Shown here piece by piece: positions 14,840-23,876 of a stretch of 29,551 nucleotides of DNA. The notes beneath the pieces are model-generated. The model was not told the origin of the DNA. It did no database searches and was given only the letters and a program-made list of their open reading frames with translations. Source of the stretch: Eutrophocola sp964629325 (GTDB lineage: Bacteria; Pseudomonadota; Gammaproteobacteria; Pseudomonadales; Pseudohongiellaceae); the NCBI GenBank assembly GCA_964629325.1, contig CAZVSC010000034.1:1-29551 (forward strand), given 5' to 3'. The position numbers and the translations under genes were made by a program. How positions within the stretch are numbered: position 1 is the first letter of the stretch; each line of letters opens with the position of its first letter.

Positions 14840-17800
14840 TCAGAGATAGGCCCGCAGACGTGCCGGGTAATGGGTTTCCTTTAATACCTTCTGGTAAACA
14901 TCGCGCTCAGTATCCAGGCAGGGTCGCAACAGGCTCACTTCGCCCTTTTCCAGCACGGCAACCGGCAGCCCGTTCTCAAACAGTATGCGGTTTTTTGCCA
15001 GGCAGGGAATTTTCCTGCCAGGCATGATCACGCCGACAAGATTGAGCGGATCGGTGGCATTGATCACCCGCCGGGTCATCACGTGTTCGGGCTGCTCCTG
15101 CAAATCACGCGCACAAGTGCGAAGCGCCTTCACGGTTTCAGGCAGGGCGAATTGTTCGCCGCCGATGCCGGCAATGAACCTGCCGCCGCGAATACGGCCC
15201 TGCAATTCCATGCGCCTGAGTTTGAGCAACAGGGTGCGCCAGGACGGCGCGGCCTGCTCCTTCTCCAGCACCTTGCGACTGATCACGCCCCAGCGCTCCA
15301 GGTAGATTTCGATGAGCCGCTCCAGGTCTGCATCGTCGATGACCGGTGCCTCTGCGAGGCGTGTGTCGATCAGGGTCCAGCGACCGGCATCCTCGATTTC
15401 ATAGGGCGTGCGGCGACGCTTGCCGGTGCGACCGTTGCGATGCTTGCGGTTAACGGGTGACAACAGCGCGCGCATGCCGGCAAAACTGTCGCTGGTGACA
15501 AGTCCCTGACTGACCAGTTCCGCCAACGCGTTTTCCGCCCGTGTACGAATGAGGCCGGTGTGCTCGACGATATCGAGAAAGAAGCTGGCGCCCTTTTCCG
15601 CCAGGACCTGCCTGACCAGGCCGGCATCGCTGCTGAGAACCGGCTCCGGCTCATTGCCCGTGCTCGCGAGCCGGCGCCAGAGTTCGGCATTGCCGCGCTG
15701 GATGATATTGATCGGCGTGCTTTTCACGGGACCCGTCTTGGGCTTTCTGGTCCTGCCGTCGCTGTCATCACGGACAGCCGATTGCGTCATGAAGCGGCCC
15801 CAGGTGATGCGCCCGCTCAGGCACAACAGGTCCAGCCACGCCGGGTCGTAGTTGGCAAAACGGCCGGGCAGGATGTCGCTTTCCCAGGCCGAGGCCGGGG
15901 CGCTGCTGCCGTCGAGGCGCTGCAGAACCCGCAGCAGGGATTCATGGTTGGCCGGGGCCGCTGGCGAGGCGCCGGACTGGTCACGCACCTCGTGGAGGCG
16001 CAGCAGGAATTCCATGTAGGTCTGCAGGGATACCGGCTTGATGCTGTCGCGATGGGCATCGATGGTGTAACGGTGAATACGCTGCAGCAAGCGGCGTTCG
16101 CACCATTCTTCACCAAATCCGTCCCCGCTTTCACCTGCTCCCGGCACCGGTGCGGTGTAATGTCCCCTGAACACAAACCCTTCCGTCTGCAGTGCCAGCA
16201 GAGCCTGGTCAATATCGCCCTGCGGCAAGCCGCAGTCGCGGGCAAGCCGTGCAGCGGTGACGGGTCCCAGGCCTTCCAGGCGACCGCGCACCAGCTCCCT
16301 AATCGCTTCCTCGCGGGTGGGTGGTGTTGCCAGCAAAGCATCGGTCAGCACCGGCACGGGCTCGAAACTGAAGCCCATAGCCAGTGCGCAGAACCAGGGC
16401 TGGCGTTCGGCGGCAATCCATAGATGCGTATCACCCCGCACCGCTTGCGTGACCCGACCATCGGCCAGCAAAGCATCCAGGTAGACGCTGTAATCCTCCC
16501 CCTCGGGCCCCTCACGCATCTCATTCTGGGTCAGGAAACCCAACACGAGCAGCGCATCGTGCAGCTCCTCCGGGGACCTGATCCAGGGCCAGGCTTCTTC
16601 CCTGACCCGCTCGATGGCGGCCAGGTCGAGGCTGCTGAAGCCCTCGGTTTCTCCGGGATCGATCCAGCTCCGGTTGCGTATGGCATTGGTCCGGCGTTCC
16701 TCGAAGGGCGCATCGTCGAGGAAGGCATAAGGACGCGCGTTGATGATTTCCTGGGCGAACGGTGATGGTTCGCGCAGGTCGCGCGCCACCAGTTCCAGGG
16801 CGTTGCCCTCTATCGCGGCCAGCAGTTCCTTCAGTTCATCGATATCCATGGCCTCGGTCAGGCAGTCATGGATAGTCTGCTGCACCAGGGGGTGCTCGGG
16901 TATCTGCCGGTTGCCGGTGAGATTTTCCTGGCAGGCCAACTGGTCAGGAAACACCTGGGCGATCAGGTCTTCAGCCTGCATGCGCTGGAATTGCGGCGGC
17001 ACGCGCGAGCCGTTGCGGTTGCGCTGGATGGCCAGCGAGCGCGTGGCATTCCAGCGCCAGCGTGATTCAAACATCGGCGCATCGAGCAGTGCTTGCACCA
17101 GAACATCTTCGACAGTCAGTGAATTCAGGTAGCGGTACACGTCGGCCACTTCGAAACTGTGCACGGAACCCAGGGAAATCACGATGCTGTCTTCGTTGGC
17201 GGCTGCCTGCAGCTCGAAGTTGAAACTGCGGCAGAAGCGTTTGCGCAGGGCCAGGCCCCAGGCCCGGTTCATGCGGCTGCCGAAGGGCGAATGGATGACT
17301 AGATGCATGTCCCCTACTTCGTCGAAGAAGCGCTCCATCACCAGGCAGTCGCGACTGGGCATGACCTCAAGAGCATCGCTGCCGGCCTTGAGGTAGTGCA
17401 CCAGCTGTTCCGCGGCGGATTCACCGAGACCTATGTCATCTGTGAGAAAGGCGATCGCCTCCTGCACGGAACTGTCGAGTTTCTCACGTATGGTCTTGCG
17501 CAGGCGCGATACCGATTCGGACAGCTCCTGGCTGCGTCCGGCTCCTTCCCCGAACCAGAATGGAATGGTCGGCGGCTGGCCCTGGGCGTCGGCGACACGG
17601 ATCTTCAGGCCATCGACACGCAGCATGCGCCAGCTGTGGTGGCCCAGCGTGAAAATATCGCCGGGCAGCGATTCGAGGGCAAAGTCCTCGTTCAGGCTGC
17701 CGACCACAGTATCCTCGGGATCGAGCACCACCTGGTATTCAAACATGTCGGGAATGGCGCCACCATTGGTGAGTGCCGTCAGGCGCGCCGACTTGCGCGG

Positions 17801-19264
17801 CCGGATGCGGGCATTGATCCGGTCCAGGTGCAGCAGTGCGCCGCTGCGTCCGCGTCTCGAGCTGTAGCCTTCACCCAGCATCTGCACGATGCCGTCGAAC
17901 TCCTCCCGGGACAGATTGCGGTAGGACCAGGCGCGGCTGAACCAGGTGTAGAGTTCATCGAGATCCAGTCCCTGCTCGTCTTCATCACGGGCGCCGGCTT
18001 CGGCCACGATATGCTGCGACAGGATGTCCAGCGGCTTCTCCGGTATACAGAGCGCGTCCAGTTCGCCGCGTCGCACGGCATCAAGCAGGGCTGTACATTC
18101 AACCAGGTCATCCCGGGTGAGCGGGAACAGGATGCCCTTCGGGACACCGCCGACCTGGTGGCCGCTGCGGCCTACCCGCTGCAGGAATGCTGAAATACTT
18201 TTCGGGGAGGAAAACTGCACCACCAGGTTGACCGAGCCGATGTCGATACCCAGTTCCATGGATGCCGTGGCGACCAGCACGCGCAACTGCCCAGCCTTGA
18301 GCTTCTGCTCTGCGGCAAAGCGGTGCTCCTTGCTCATGGAGCCGTGATGAGAAGAAATGGCGTCCTCGCCGATGCGTTCGCCCAGTGACAAGGCCAGGCG
18401 TTCAGCCAGGCGCCGCGTGTTGACGAAAATGAGCGTGGTCTGGTGGCTCTCTACAAGCTGCACCAGACGCTCATAAAGCTCCTCCCAGACCTCGTTGCTC
18501 ATCAGTGCCGTCAGGGGTGAATCCGGCACTTCCAGACTCACGTCCAGGGTCTTGCGATGACCGCTGTCGACAATGACGCAATCGGCAACGCCGGATGCAT
18601 CCACCTGGTGCTGCCCCACCAGGTATTTGGCCACTTCGGCAATGGGCTTCTGCGTGGCAGACAACCCGATGCGCTGCAGTGGTCTGCCAGTGAGCCTTTC
18701 CAGGCGCTCGACGGACAGCGCCAGGTGGGCGCCGCGCTTGTCGCCGAGCATGGCGTGGATTTCGTCAACGATCAGGGTATCTGCGGACCCCAGGATGCGC
18801 CGCCCGCCCCGGCTGGTCAGCAGCAGGTACAGTGATTCCGGCGTGGTCACGAGAATATGCGGCGGGTTCTTCAGCATCTGCTGGCGCTCGTACTGCGAGG
18901 TGTCGCCGGTGCGCACCGCAATGCGGATATCGGTGCCTTCCAGGCCGGCCTTGCGCAGGCGTTCGCAAATTCCCTCCAGCGGCACCTGCAGGTTGCGGTG
19001 GATGTCGTTACTGAGCGCCTTCAGGGGTGAGACATAGATGACCTGCGTGGCAGGTTCGAGTTCGAAGTTGAGCGCCTTCTGTACCAGACGGTCGATGGCT
19101 ACATAGAACGCAGCCAGGGTTTTACCGCTGCCGGTGGGCGCGGCGATCAGGGTATGCCGGCCTGCGCGTATCGCCGGCCAGGCTTCCTGCTGTGCCTGGG
19201 TGGGCTGGCCGAGGCTGGTTTCAAACCAGGCCTGCGTGGCCGAATGGAATCCTTCGAATGACAT
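14840..19264 (-). CDS. lhr: Large Lhr-type ATP-dependent helicase
   Basis: A 1474-residue superfamily 2 helicase close to the length of E. coli Lhr (about 1500). Helicase domain 1 has Walker A APTGSGKT (42-49), SPLKALSNDI, TTPESLYLLL and the DEIH box; domain 2 has HGSMSKEHR, ATASMELGIDIG and LQRVGRSGH. The winged-helix and beta-barrel parts of the Lhr core follow to about residue 870. The remaining 600 residues form the C-terminal half found in long Lhr proteins, which carries uracil-DNA glycosylase activity in E. coli Lhr. It acts on DNA in a repair context. The gene stands alone, and 275 bases separate it from the divergent sensor kinase gene. Confidence 0.95.
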   Translation of the reverse strand: MSFEGFHSATQAWFETSLGQPTQAQQEAWPAIRAGRHTLIAAPTGSGKTLAAFYVAIDRLVQKALNFELEPATQVIYVSPLKALSNDIHRNLQVPLEGICERLRKAGLEGTDIRIAVRTGDTSQYERQQMLKNPPHILVTTPESLYLLLTSRGGRRILGSADTLIVDEIHAMLGDKRGAHLALSVERLERLTGRPLQRIGLSATQKPIAEVAKYLVGQHQVDASGVADCVIVDSGHRKTLDVSLEVPDSPLTALMSNEVWEELYERLVQLVESHQTTLIFVNTRRLAERLALSLGERIGEDAISSHHGSMSKEHRFAAEQKLKAGQLRVLVATASMELGIDIGSVNLVVQFSSPKSISAFLQRVGRSGHQVGGVPKGILFPLTRDDLVECTALLDAVRRGELDALCIPEKPLDILSQHIVAEAGARDEDEQGLDLDELYTWFSRAWSYRNLSREEFDGIVQMLGEGYSSRRGRSGALLHLDRINARIRPRKSARLTALTNGGAIPDMFEYQVVLDPEDTVVGSLNEDFALESLPGDIFTLGHHSWRMLRVDGLKIRVADAQGQPPTIPFWFGEGAGRSQELSESVSRLRKTIREKLDSSVQEAIAFLTDDIGLGESAAEQLVHYLKAGSDALEVMPSRDCLVMERFFDEVGDMHLVIHSPFGSRMNRAWGLALRKRFCRSFNFELQAAANEDSIVISLGSVHSFEVADVYRYLNSLTVEDVLVQALLDAPMFESRWRWNATRSLAIQRNRNGSRVPPQFQRMQAEDLIAQVFPDQLACQENLTGNRQIPEHPLVQQTIHDCLTEAMDIDELKELLAAIEGNALELVARDLREPSPFAQEIINARPYAFLDDAPFEERRTNAIRNRSWIDPGETEGFSSLDLAAIERVREEAWPWIRSPEELHDALLVLGFLTQNEMREGPEGEDYSVYLDALLADGRVTQAVRGDTHLWIAAERQPWFCALAMGFSFEPVPVLTDALLATPPTREEAIRELVRGRLEGLGPVTAARLARDCGLPQGDIDQALLALQTEGFVFRGHYTAPVPGAGESGDGFGEEWCERRLLQRIHRYTIDAHRDSIKPVSLQTYMEFLLRLHEVRDQSGASPAAPANHESLLRVLQRLDGSSAPASAWESDILPGRFANYDPAWLDLLCLSGRITWGRFMTQSAVRDDSDGRTRKPKTGPVKSTPINIIQRGNAELWRRLASTGNEPEPVLSSDAGLVRQVLAEKGASFFLDIVEHTGLIRTRAENALAELVSQGLVTSDSFAGMRALLSPVNRKHRNGRTGKRRRTPYEIEDAGRWTLIDTRLAEAPVIDDADLERLIEIYLERWGVISRKVLEKEQAAPSWRTLLLKLRRMELQGRIRGGRFIAGIGGEQFALPETVKALRTCARDLQEQPEHVMTRRVINATDPLNLVGVIMPGRKIPCLAKNRILFENGLPVAVLEKGEVSLLRPCLDTERDVYQKVLKETHYPARLRAYL

Positions 19265-19322
19265 GGTTTAGCGTGACCGGGAGCCGCAACGCCTGGTTAC
19301 GTGCGGTTGAAAATAATGGCGT

Positions 19323-19358
19323 AAAAAATGCCTTAAAAATGCAAAAAGATGCAAAAAA
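19323..19358. promoter_or_regulatory. Phased A-tracts between lhr and the sensor kinase gene
   Basis: Four A-runs at 19323-19328, 19335-19339, 19343-19347 and 19353-19358 sit roughly one helical turn apart (centres spaced about 11, 8 and 10-11 bases), with ATGC or ATATG after each. Such phasing bends DNA and is common near promoters and at H-NS or IHF-type sites. It lies in the divergent gap of 275 bases. Confidence 0.4.
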
Positions 19359-19539
19359 TATGAAACGTAACTGGCATTCTGGAAAATCTGTTTAAATGCC
19401 TGTGTTAAACAGTTTCTTGCCTTTATAGTAGCCCGTTCGTGGAAGCAGGACTACTTTACGGTTCGGCACAGCCATAAATATCATTGATTTCCAGGGTCAG
19501 ACCGCCCTTTCAACACCAGGTACATCATCAAAGTCAGCC

Positions 19540-21000
19540 ATGGGCCTGAGCATCAAGTACAAGCTGTTTTTTGCCATACTGTCAGCGCACCTGATCGTAT
19601 ACATGGCGATGTACAGCATTGGGCGCTACAACTTTGACAGGGGGTTCCTCGAGTACGTTTCGCGCATCGAGGAGCGCCAGGTTCCGGCCCTGGTCGAGGG
19701 GCTGAGAAACTTCTACAAGCACACCGGCTCGTGGGATCCCATCCGCGAGGATTTCAGCAAGTTCAGTGACCTGATCGCGGAAAGTATCGAAAGCTCCGTC
19801 GATCCCGGCCTCGATCTTGCCCAGCCGGGCATCCAGCAGCGCCCGGGGCCGCTGCGTCAGCGCTTTACCCCCAACGACTGGTATTACACCTCCGAATATT
19901 CCCCCGCCCGCCCCTACCTCGCGTTGCTCGACGCCGACATGTCGATCATCTGGGGCAGCCAGGATGCATTGCCGCCGGCCAACCTGAATCCGATCACCGT
20001 ACGCGGCGAGACCGTCGGTTTTCTTGCCGTGACGAGCCGCCAGGTGCTGTCGGAACAGGCCGACATCCTGTTCAGTGAACAGCAGCGGAATACCTTCTTC
20101 CTGTTCGCCCTGTTCCTTGGCCTCATCTCCGCGCTGATCGCTTTCCCGTTGTCCACGATGATGGTGCGTCCCATCCGTAAACTGGTTCACGGCACCCGCG
20201 CCCTGGCCAACGGTGACTACACGTCACGCATTCCGGTCAGGGGCTCCGATGAACTGACCCGCCTGTCCGTAGACTTCAATTCCCTGGCTGACACGCTGGA
20301 CCAGAACCGGCAGGCCCGCCAGCAGTGGATTGCCGATATCTCCCATGAGCTGAGGACGCCGTTGTCGATCCTCCAGGGCGAACTCGAGTCCATTCAGGAC
20401 GGTGTTCGTCCCATGACCGAGGAAACCATCAATTCCCTGCACCATGAAGTCGTCCACCTGAGTGCGCTGGTCAACGACCTCCACGAGCTGTCCATGTCCG
20501 ACCAGGGCGCCCTGATCTATGAAAAGCAGCGCATCGACCTGTTCGAAGCATTCGAGCAGTCCTGCGACATGAACAAGCACCTGCTCGACAAGCACAAGCT
20601 CAGGCTGACCGTGGACGTTCACTCCAGCGTCGGCAACAACGAGATTCCGGTCCTCGGCGACGAGAATCGCCTGTTGCAGCTGTTTGACAACCTGTTTCAG
20701 AACACCTGCCGCTACACCAATGACGGCGGCGAACTGGTGGTAAATATTTCCTGCCGCAACGGCAAGGCCGTTATCGAGTGGTACGATTCAGAACCAGGCG
20801 TCACCGATGAAAACCTCGACCGCCTGTTCGACCGTCTATACCGGGTTGACGGTTCACGCAGCAGGTCCCATGGCGGCTCCGGCCTTGGCCTCGCCATCTG
20901 CAAGAACATTATCGAAGCCCACGACGGCACCATCAAAGCCGAGCATTCCGAACTCGGCGGCCTGAAACTGATCATCCAACTGCCCTGCCTGAGCGCCTGA
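19540..21000 (+). CDS. baeS: BaeS-like sensor histidine kinase
   Basis: A 486-residue membrane kinase. A first membrane segment at about 8-28, a periplasmic sensor region to about 185, and a second membrane segment at about 186-208 (FFLFALFLGLISALIAF) are followed by HAMP (about 210-262), the HisKA helix with phospho-acceptor His269 (SHELRTPLS), and a HATPase domain. N box: ENRLLQLFDNLFQNTCRY. Second G box: GGSGLGLAI. The ATP-lid motif reads DSEPGV in place of DxGPG, as in E. coli BaeS (DSAPGV). It pairs with the response regulator 72 bases downstream. BaeSR responds to envelope stress and drug efflux in E. coli; the ligand here is unknown. Confidence 0.85.
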   Translation: MGLSIKYKLFFAILSAHLIVYMAMYSIGRYNFDRGFLEYVSRIEERQVPALVEGLRNFYKHTGSWDPIREDFSKFSDLIAESIESSVDPGLDLAQPGIQQRPGPLRQRFTPNDWYYTSEYSPARPYLALLDADMSIIWGSQDALPPANLNPITVRGETVGFLAVTSRQVLSEQADILFSEQQRNTFFLFALFLGLISALIAFPLSTMMVRPIRKLVHGTRALANGDYTSRIPVRGSDELTRLSVDFNSLADTLDQNRQARQQWIADISHELRTPLSILQGELESIQDGVRPMTEETINSLHHEVVHLSALVNDLHELSMSDQGALIYEKQRIDLFEAFEQSCDMNKHLLDKHKLRLTVDVHSSVGNNEIPVLGDENRLLQLFDNLFQNTCRYTNDGGELVVNISCRNGKAVIEWYDSEPGVTDENLDRLFDRLYRVDGSRSRSHGGSGLGLAICKNIIEAHDGTIKAEHSELGGLKLIIQLPCLSA

Positions 21001-21012
21001 CAATTTATCTAT

Positions 21013-21041
21013 TTGCCGGGTGCCCCTTGGCGTTTTAGACT
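21013..21041 (+). promoter_or_regulatory. Candidate promoter ahead of the response regulator gene
   Basis: TTGCCG (21013-21018) and TAGACT (21036-21041) are spaced by 17 bases in the 72-base gap between the kinase and regulator genes. This would allow expression of the regulator on its own. The match to sigma-70 is moderate and unproven. Confidence 0.3.
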
Positions 21042-21072
21042 AGACTCCGTACACACGTAAGGTTGCAGTAAT

Positions 21073-21744
21073 ATGAATCAGCACGTATTGATCGTTGAGG
21101 ATGAAGTCAAGATAGCCTCCCTGTTGCAGGACTACCTGGTCCAGAGCGGCTTCGAGGCGACTGTGATCCACAACGGCAGTGAAGTCGAAGCCTGGCTTGC
21201 CGGCAACCAGACCAGCATAATCCTGCTGGACCTCATGCTGCCCGGCAAGTCCGGGGTCGATATCTGCAAGGATGTGCGCAAGAGTTCAAGCCTCCCGATC
21301 ATCATGATCACGGCCAAGGTGGAGGAGATCGATCGGCTGCTCGGCCTCGAGTTGGGCGCCGACGACTATATCTGCAAACCTTTCAGCCCCCGCGAAGTGG
21401 TTGCCCGCGTCAAGGCGGTGCTGCGCCGCTCCGAAAGCACTGAACAGCTATCCGACAAGGGGCTTGTGCTGGATACCGATACATACAAGGCCACCATCAA
21501 CGGCCAGGATCTCAAACTCACCGCTGTTGAATTCCAGTTGCTCAAGGTACTTTCTGACCAGCCCGGCAGGATTTTTTCCCGCAGCGTGCTGGTGGACAAG
21601 ATATACAACGACGGTCGTGTCGTCAGTGACAGGACCATTGACAGCCATATCAAGAAACTGCGCAAAAAGATCGCGGAAAAACTGCCTGACGTGGAACTGA
21701 TCCATTCCCTGTACGCGGTGGGATACAAGTTCGAGTGGCAGTAA
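21073..21744 (+). CDS. baeR: BaeR-like response regulator (OmpR/PhoB family)
   Basis: A 223-residue transcription factor. The receiver domain (1-115) has the acidic pair Glu9-Asp10, phospho-acceptor Asp53 (LLDLMLPG), a conserved Thr (MITAK) and Lys (CKPFSP). The DNA-binding winged helix spans about 130-222, with VVSDRTIDSHIKKLRKK as recognition helix. The stretch EEIDRLLGLELGADDYICKP is nearly that of E. coli BaeR, which supports the subfamily call. It is co-oriented with the kinase gene and followed by the lytic transglycosylase gene after 61 bases; control of that gene by this regulator is plausible but not shown. Confidence 0.88.
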   Translation: MNQHVLIVEDEVKIASLLQDYLVQSGFEATVIHNGSEVEAWLAGNQTSIILLDLMLPGKSGVDICKDVRKSSSLPIIMITAKVEEIDRLLGLELGADDYICKPFSPREVVARVKAVLRRSESTEQLSDKGLVLDTDTYKATINGQDLKLTAVEFQLLKVLSDQPGRIFSRSVLVDKIYNDGRVVSDRTIDSHIKKLRKKIAEKLPDVELIHSLYAVGYKFEWQ

Positions 21745-21805
21745 ACTCAGGATCGGCAGAAGGGACACTTCAGCCCGTCAAACTCCGTTGCAAGGAACAG
21801 TCTGC

Positions 21806-23008
21806 ATGAACATCATCCGGTCAGTATTCAGTTCAGCCTGCCTGGTCTTTTCACTCCTGGCCGTGCCAGCGCTGGCCCAGGAGCAACCCTTTGAAGAGTG
21901 GTTGCGCGACCTGAGAGCCGAGGCCATGAGCCTTGGCATTTCTGCAGCTACCCTGGATGCAGCCCTTGCCACCGTCGAAGCGCCGATTCCCCGCGTTCTC
22001 GAACTCGACCGCAGCCAGCCGGAATTCGTGCAGACCTTTTCCGGGTACATGCGCAACCGCCTGAGCGATGCCCGCATCGCCCGCGGACAGAAACTGCTGG
22101 AGGATTATGCCGACCTGTTCAGTCGCATCCAGGCCGAATACGGTGTGCAGCCCCACTACCTGGTGTCTTTCTGGGCACTGGAAAGCAACTTCGGCGATTT
22201 CACCGGCGGCTTCTCCGTCATCAATGCCCTGGCCACGCTTGCCTATGATCCGCGCCGTAGCGATATGTTCCGCACGGAGCTGCTCACGGCACTGCGCATC
22301 ATTCAGGAGGGCCATATCGCCGCGGACAGCATGACCGGTTCCTGGGCGGGCGCCATGGGGCAATGCCAGTTCATGCCATCCACCTTTTACAACTATGCCC
22401 GCGACGGGGACGGCGACGGTCGTATCGACATCTGGAACAGCGTGCCGGATGTCATGACCTCGGCAGCCAACTACCTGTCACAGAACGGCTGGCAGGGGGA
22501 TGAACGCTGGGGGCGCGAAGTTGTCCTGCCGGCAGGTTTCGATTTCACGCAGACCGGCACGGGCGTCAGGAAAACCGTGACCGACTGGAACCGTCTCGGC
22601 ATCAGGCGCACTGATGGCGCACCGCTCGGCAACGCCGACATGCTCGGCTCCATCGAGCTGCCGGCCGGCGCACAGGGCCCCGCCTTCCTCACCTACCCGA
22701 ACTACCGCACCACCATGGTGTGGAACCGTTCCACCTTCTACGCGATTTCCGTGGGCCACCTGGCCGACCGCTTTGTCGGCGGTGGCCCCATCGTCAATAT
22801 GCCGTCCGAGGAAGAACGCCCGCTCAGCCGTGATGAAGTGATAGAGTTGCAGACGTTGCTGAACCAGCAGGGTATCGATGTCGGCACACCTGACGGCATC
22901 AGCGGGTCCAGGACCCGGGCAGGAGTAAGGGAATACCAGGCGCGCAGCGGCATACCCACCGACGGCTATGCCAACTTTGAATTATTGGAAAAGTTAAGAT
23001 CGCTGTAG
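21806..23008 (+). CDS. Lytic murein transglycosylase (MltB family) with peptidoglycan-binding domain
   Basis: A 400-residue exported enzyme that cleaves the MurNAc-GlcNAc bond of peptidoglycan to give 1,6-anhydro ends. A signal peptide (about 1-25, ending VPALAQEQ) has no lipobox Cys, so it is probably soluble in the periplasm, unlike lipoprotein MltB. The catalytic Glu is Glu126 in FWALESNFGDF; the goose-type lysozyme fold continues through AMGQCQFMPSTFYNYARDGDG split across the active-site cleft. A PG_binding_1 domain occupies about 340-400. I take ATG 21806, preceded by AAGGA, over the in-frame ATG at 21788. The TAG stop begins the repeat that runs to the dsbA stop. Confidence 0.92.
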   Translation: MNIIRSVFSSACLVFSLLAVPALAQEQPFEEWLRDLRAEAMSLGISAATLDAALATVEAPIPRVLELDRSQPEFVQTFSGYMRNRLSDARIARGQKLLEDYADLFSRIQAEYGVQPHYLVSFWALESNFGDFTGGFSVINALATLAYDPRRSDMFRTELLTALRIIQEGHIAADSMTGSWAGAMGQCQFMPSTFYNYARDGDGDGRIDIWNSVPDVMTSAANYLSQNGWQGDERWGREVVLPAGFDFTQTGTGVRKTVTDWNRLGIRRTDGAPLGNADMLGSIELPAGAQGPAFLTYPNYRTTMVWNRSTFYAISVGHLADRFVGGGPIVNMPSEEERPLSRDEVIELQTLLNQQGIDVGTPDGISGSRTRAGVREYQARSGIPTDGYANFELLEKLRSL

Positions 23009-23166
23009 CTGCTGCGCTCACTCATACTGCGTTAAAAAGAAAAGCCGCACCGCTCTCGTACTACTTGTACTGTTCACGGTCTCGGCTTTTCTTTTTGCCT
23101 TGTCTGAGTATCGCTCGCGACGCTACCAAAATTCGGGCTTTAGTGGGAGGCTTGCGCAGCAGCTAC
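23005..23166. repeat. Palindromic repeat spanning the gap from the mltB stop to the dsbA stop
   Basis: Identical 13-base inverted ends GTAGCTGCTGCGC (23005-23017 and 23154-23166) contain the TAG stop codons of mltB (plus) and dsbA (minus). Inside are weaker matching blocks (GCTCACTCATACTG against its partner near 23101-23120) and a strong central hairpin (23034-23096). The right side has about 35 extra bases. A half copy supplies the pgpA stop at 2025-2065. I infer a dispersed element that sits at gene ends. Confidence 0.65.
23034..23096. terminator. Bidirectional terminator hairpin between convergent mltB and dsbA
   Basis: A perfect 14-base stem (AAAAAGAAAAGCCG at 23034-23047, complement at 23083-23096) encloses further pairs ACCG/CGGT and a GTAC/GTAC tip. 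A-runs on one side and T-runs on the other make it suitable as an intrinsic terminator in both directions, as expected between convergent genes. Confidence 0.65.
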
Positions 23167-23855
23167 TGCCGGGCAGCGGTGATGAGATCGACTAGTGCAC
23201 CCGGAGTTGCCGGGTTCTGGACGATATCACCGTTTATGAATAGTGCCGGTGTGCTTCGTACACCTGCCCGGATTCCACCCTGCTGGTCGGAAATAATTTT
23301 CGCCCGCACTGCCGACGATTCTATATCCGCCCTAAGCTGTTCCAGGTCCAGACCCAGCTGTTCAGCATAGTTGTCGAACAGCGCTGTCGGGTCTGCGACC
23401 AGAGTCCACTCCTGCTGGGTGGCGAACAGCATGTCATGCATTTCCCAGAACATGCCCTGGTTGGCGGCGGCTTGCGCATAGCGTGCCGCCTGGAAGGAAA
23501 AGCGGTGCGTATCCAGCGGGAAATACCGGTAGACAAGGCGCACATCGTCGCGAATGCGCGGCCAGGCCCGTGTGATGGTCTCCCATTCGCTCTGGCAGGC
23601 AGGACACTGGAAGTCGGCGTACACGGTCAGCGTGACCGGGGCATCGGGATTGCCGCGCACATGGTCGGCGTCGCCCACAAGGTCAGGCGGCAGCGCCGGC
23701 GGGCCGCTGAATAGTCCCTGATACAGCACAACCAGCACCAGCGGGATAAGGATGACCATCCCGACCTTGAGCGCCAGCGCATTGAATTTTTCCTTGCGCC
23801 TTGCGGCCGCCTGTTTTTCTTCCCTTATCTTCCGTTGTTCTTCTTTCTTCGACAT
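23163..23855 (-). CDS. Membrane-anchored DsbA-family thiol oxidoreductase
   Basis: A 230-residue protein with a charged N-terminus rich in Lys/Glu/Arg (about 1-28), one membrane segment (about 33-55) and a periplasmic thioredoxin-fold domain. The active site is Cys84-Pro-Ala-Cys87 (DFQCPACQSEWE) with a helical insertion and the cis-Pro loop in RSTPALFING, typical of the DsbA/DsbG-like group (Thioredoxin_4). It would form or shuffle disulfides, or act on a specific partner. ATG 23855 has GGA seven bases before it; the TTG at 23867 is less likely. It follows lldP by about 20 bases, so the two are probably one transcript, an unusual pairing. Its TAG stop is part of a repeat. Confidence 0.9.
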   Translation of the reverse strand: MSKKEEQRKIREEKQAAARRKEKFNALALKVGMVILIPLVLVVLYQGLFSGPPALPPDLVGDADHVRGNPDAPVTLTVYADFQCPACQSEWETITRAWPRIRDDVRLVYRYFPLDTHRFSFQAARYAQAAANQGMFWEMHDMLFATQQEWTLVADPTALFDNYAEQLGLDLEQLRADIESSAVRAKIISDQQGGIRAGVRSTPALFINGDIVQNPATPGALVDLITAARQ

Positions 23856-23876
23856 AACCTGTTCCAAGCTGGCCAG

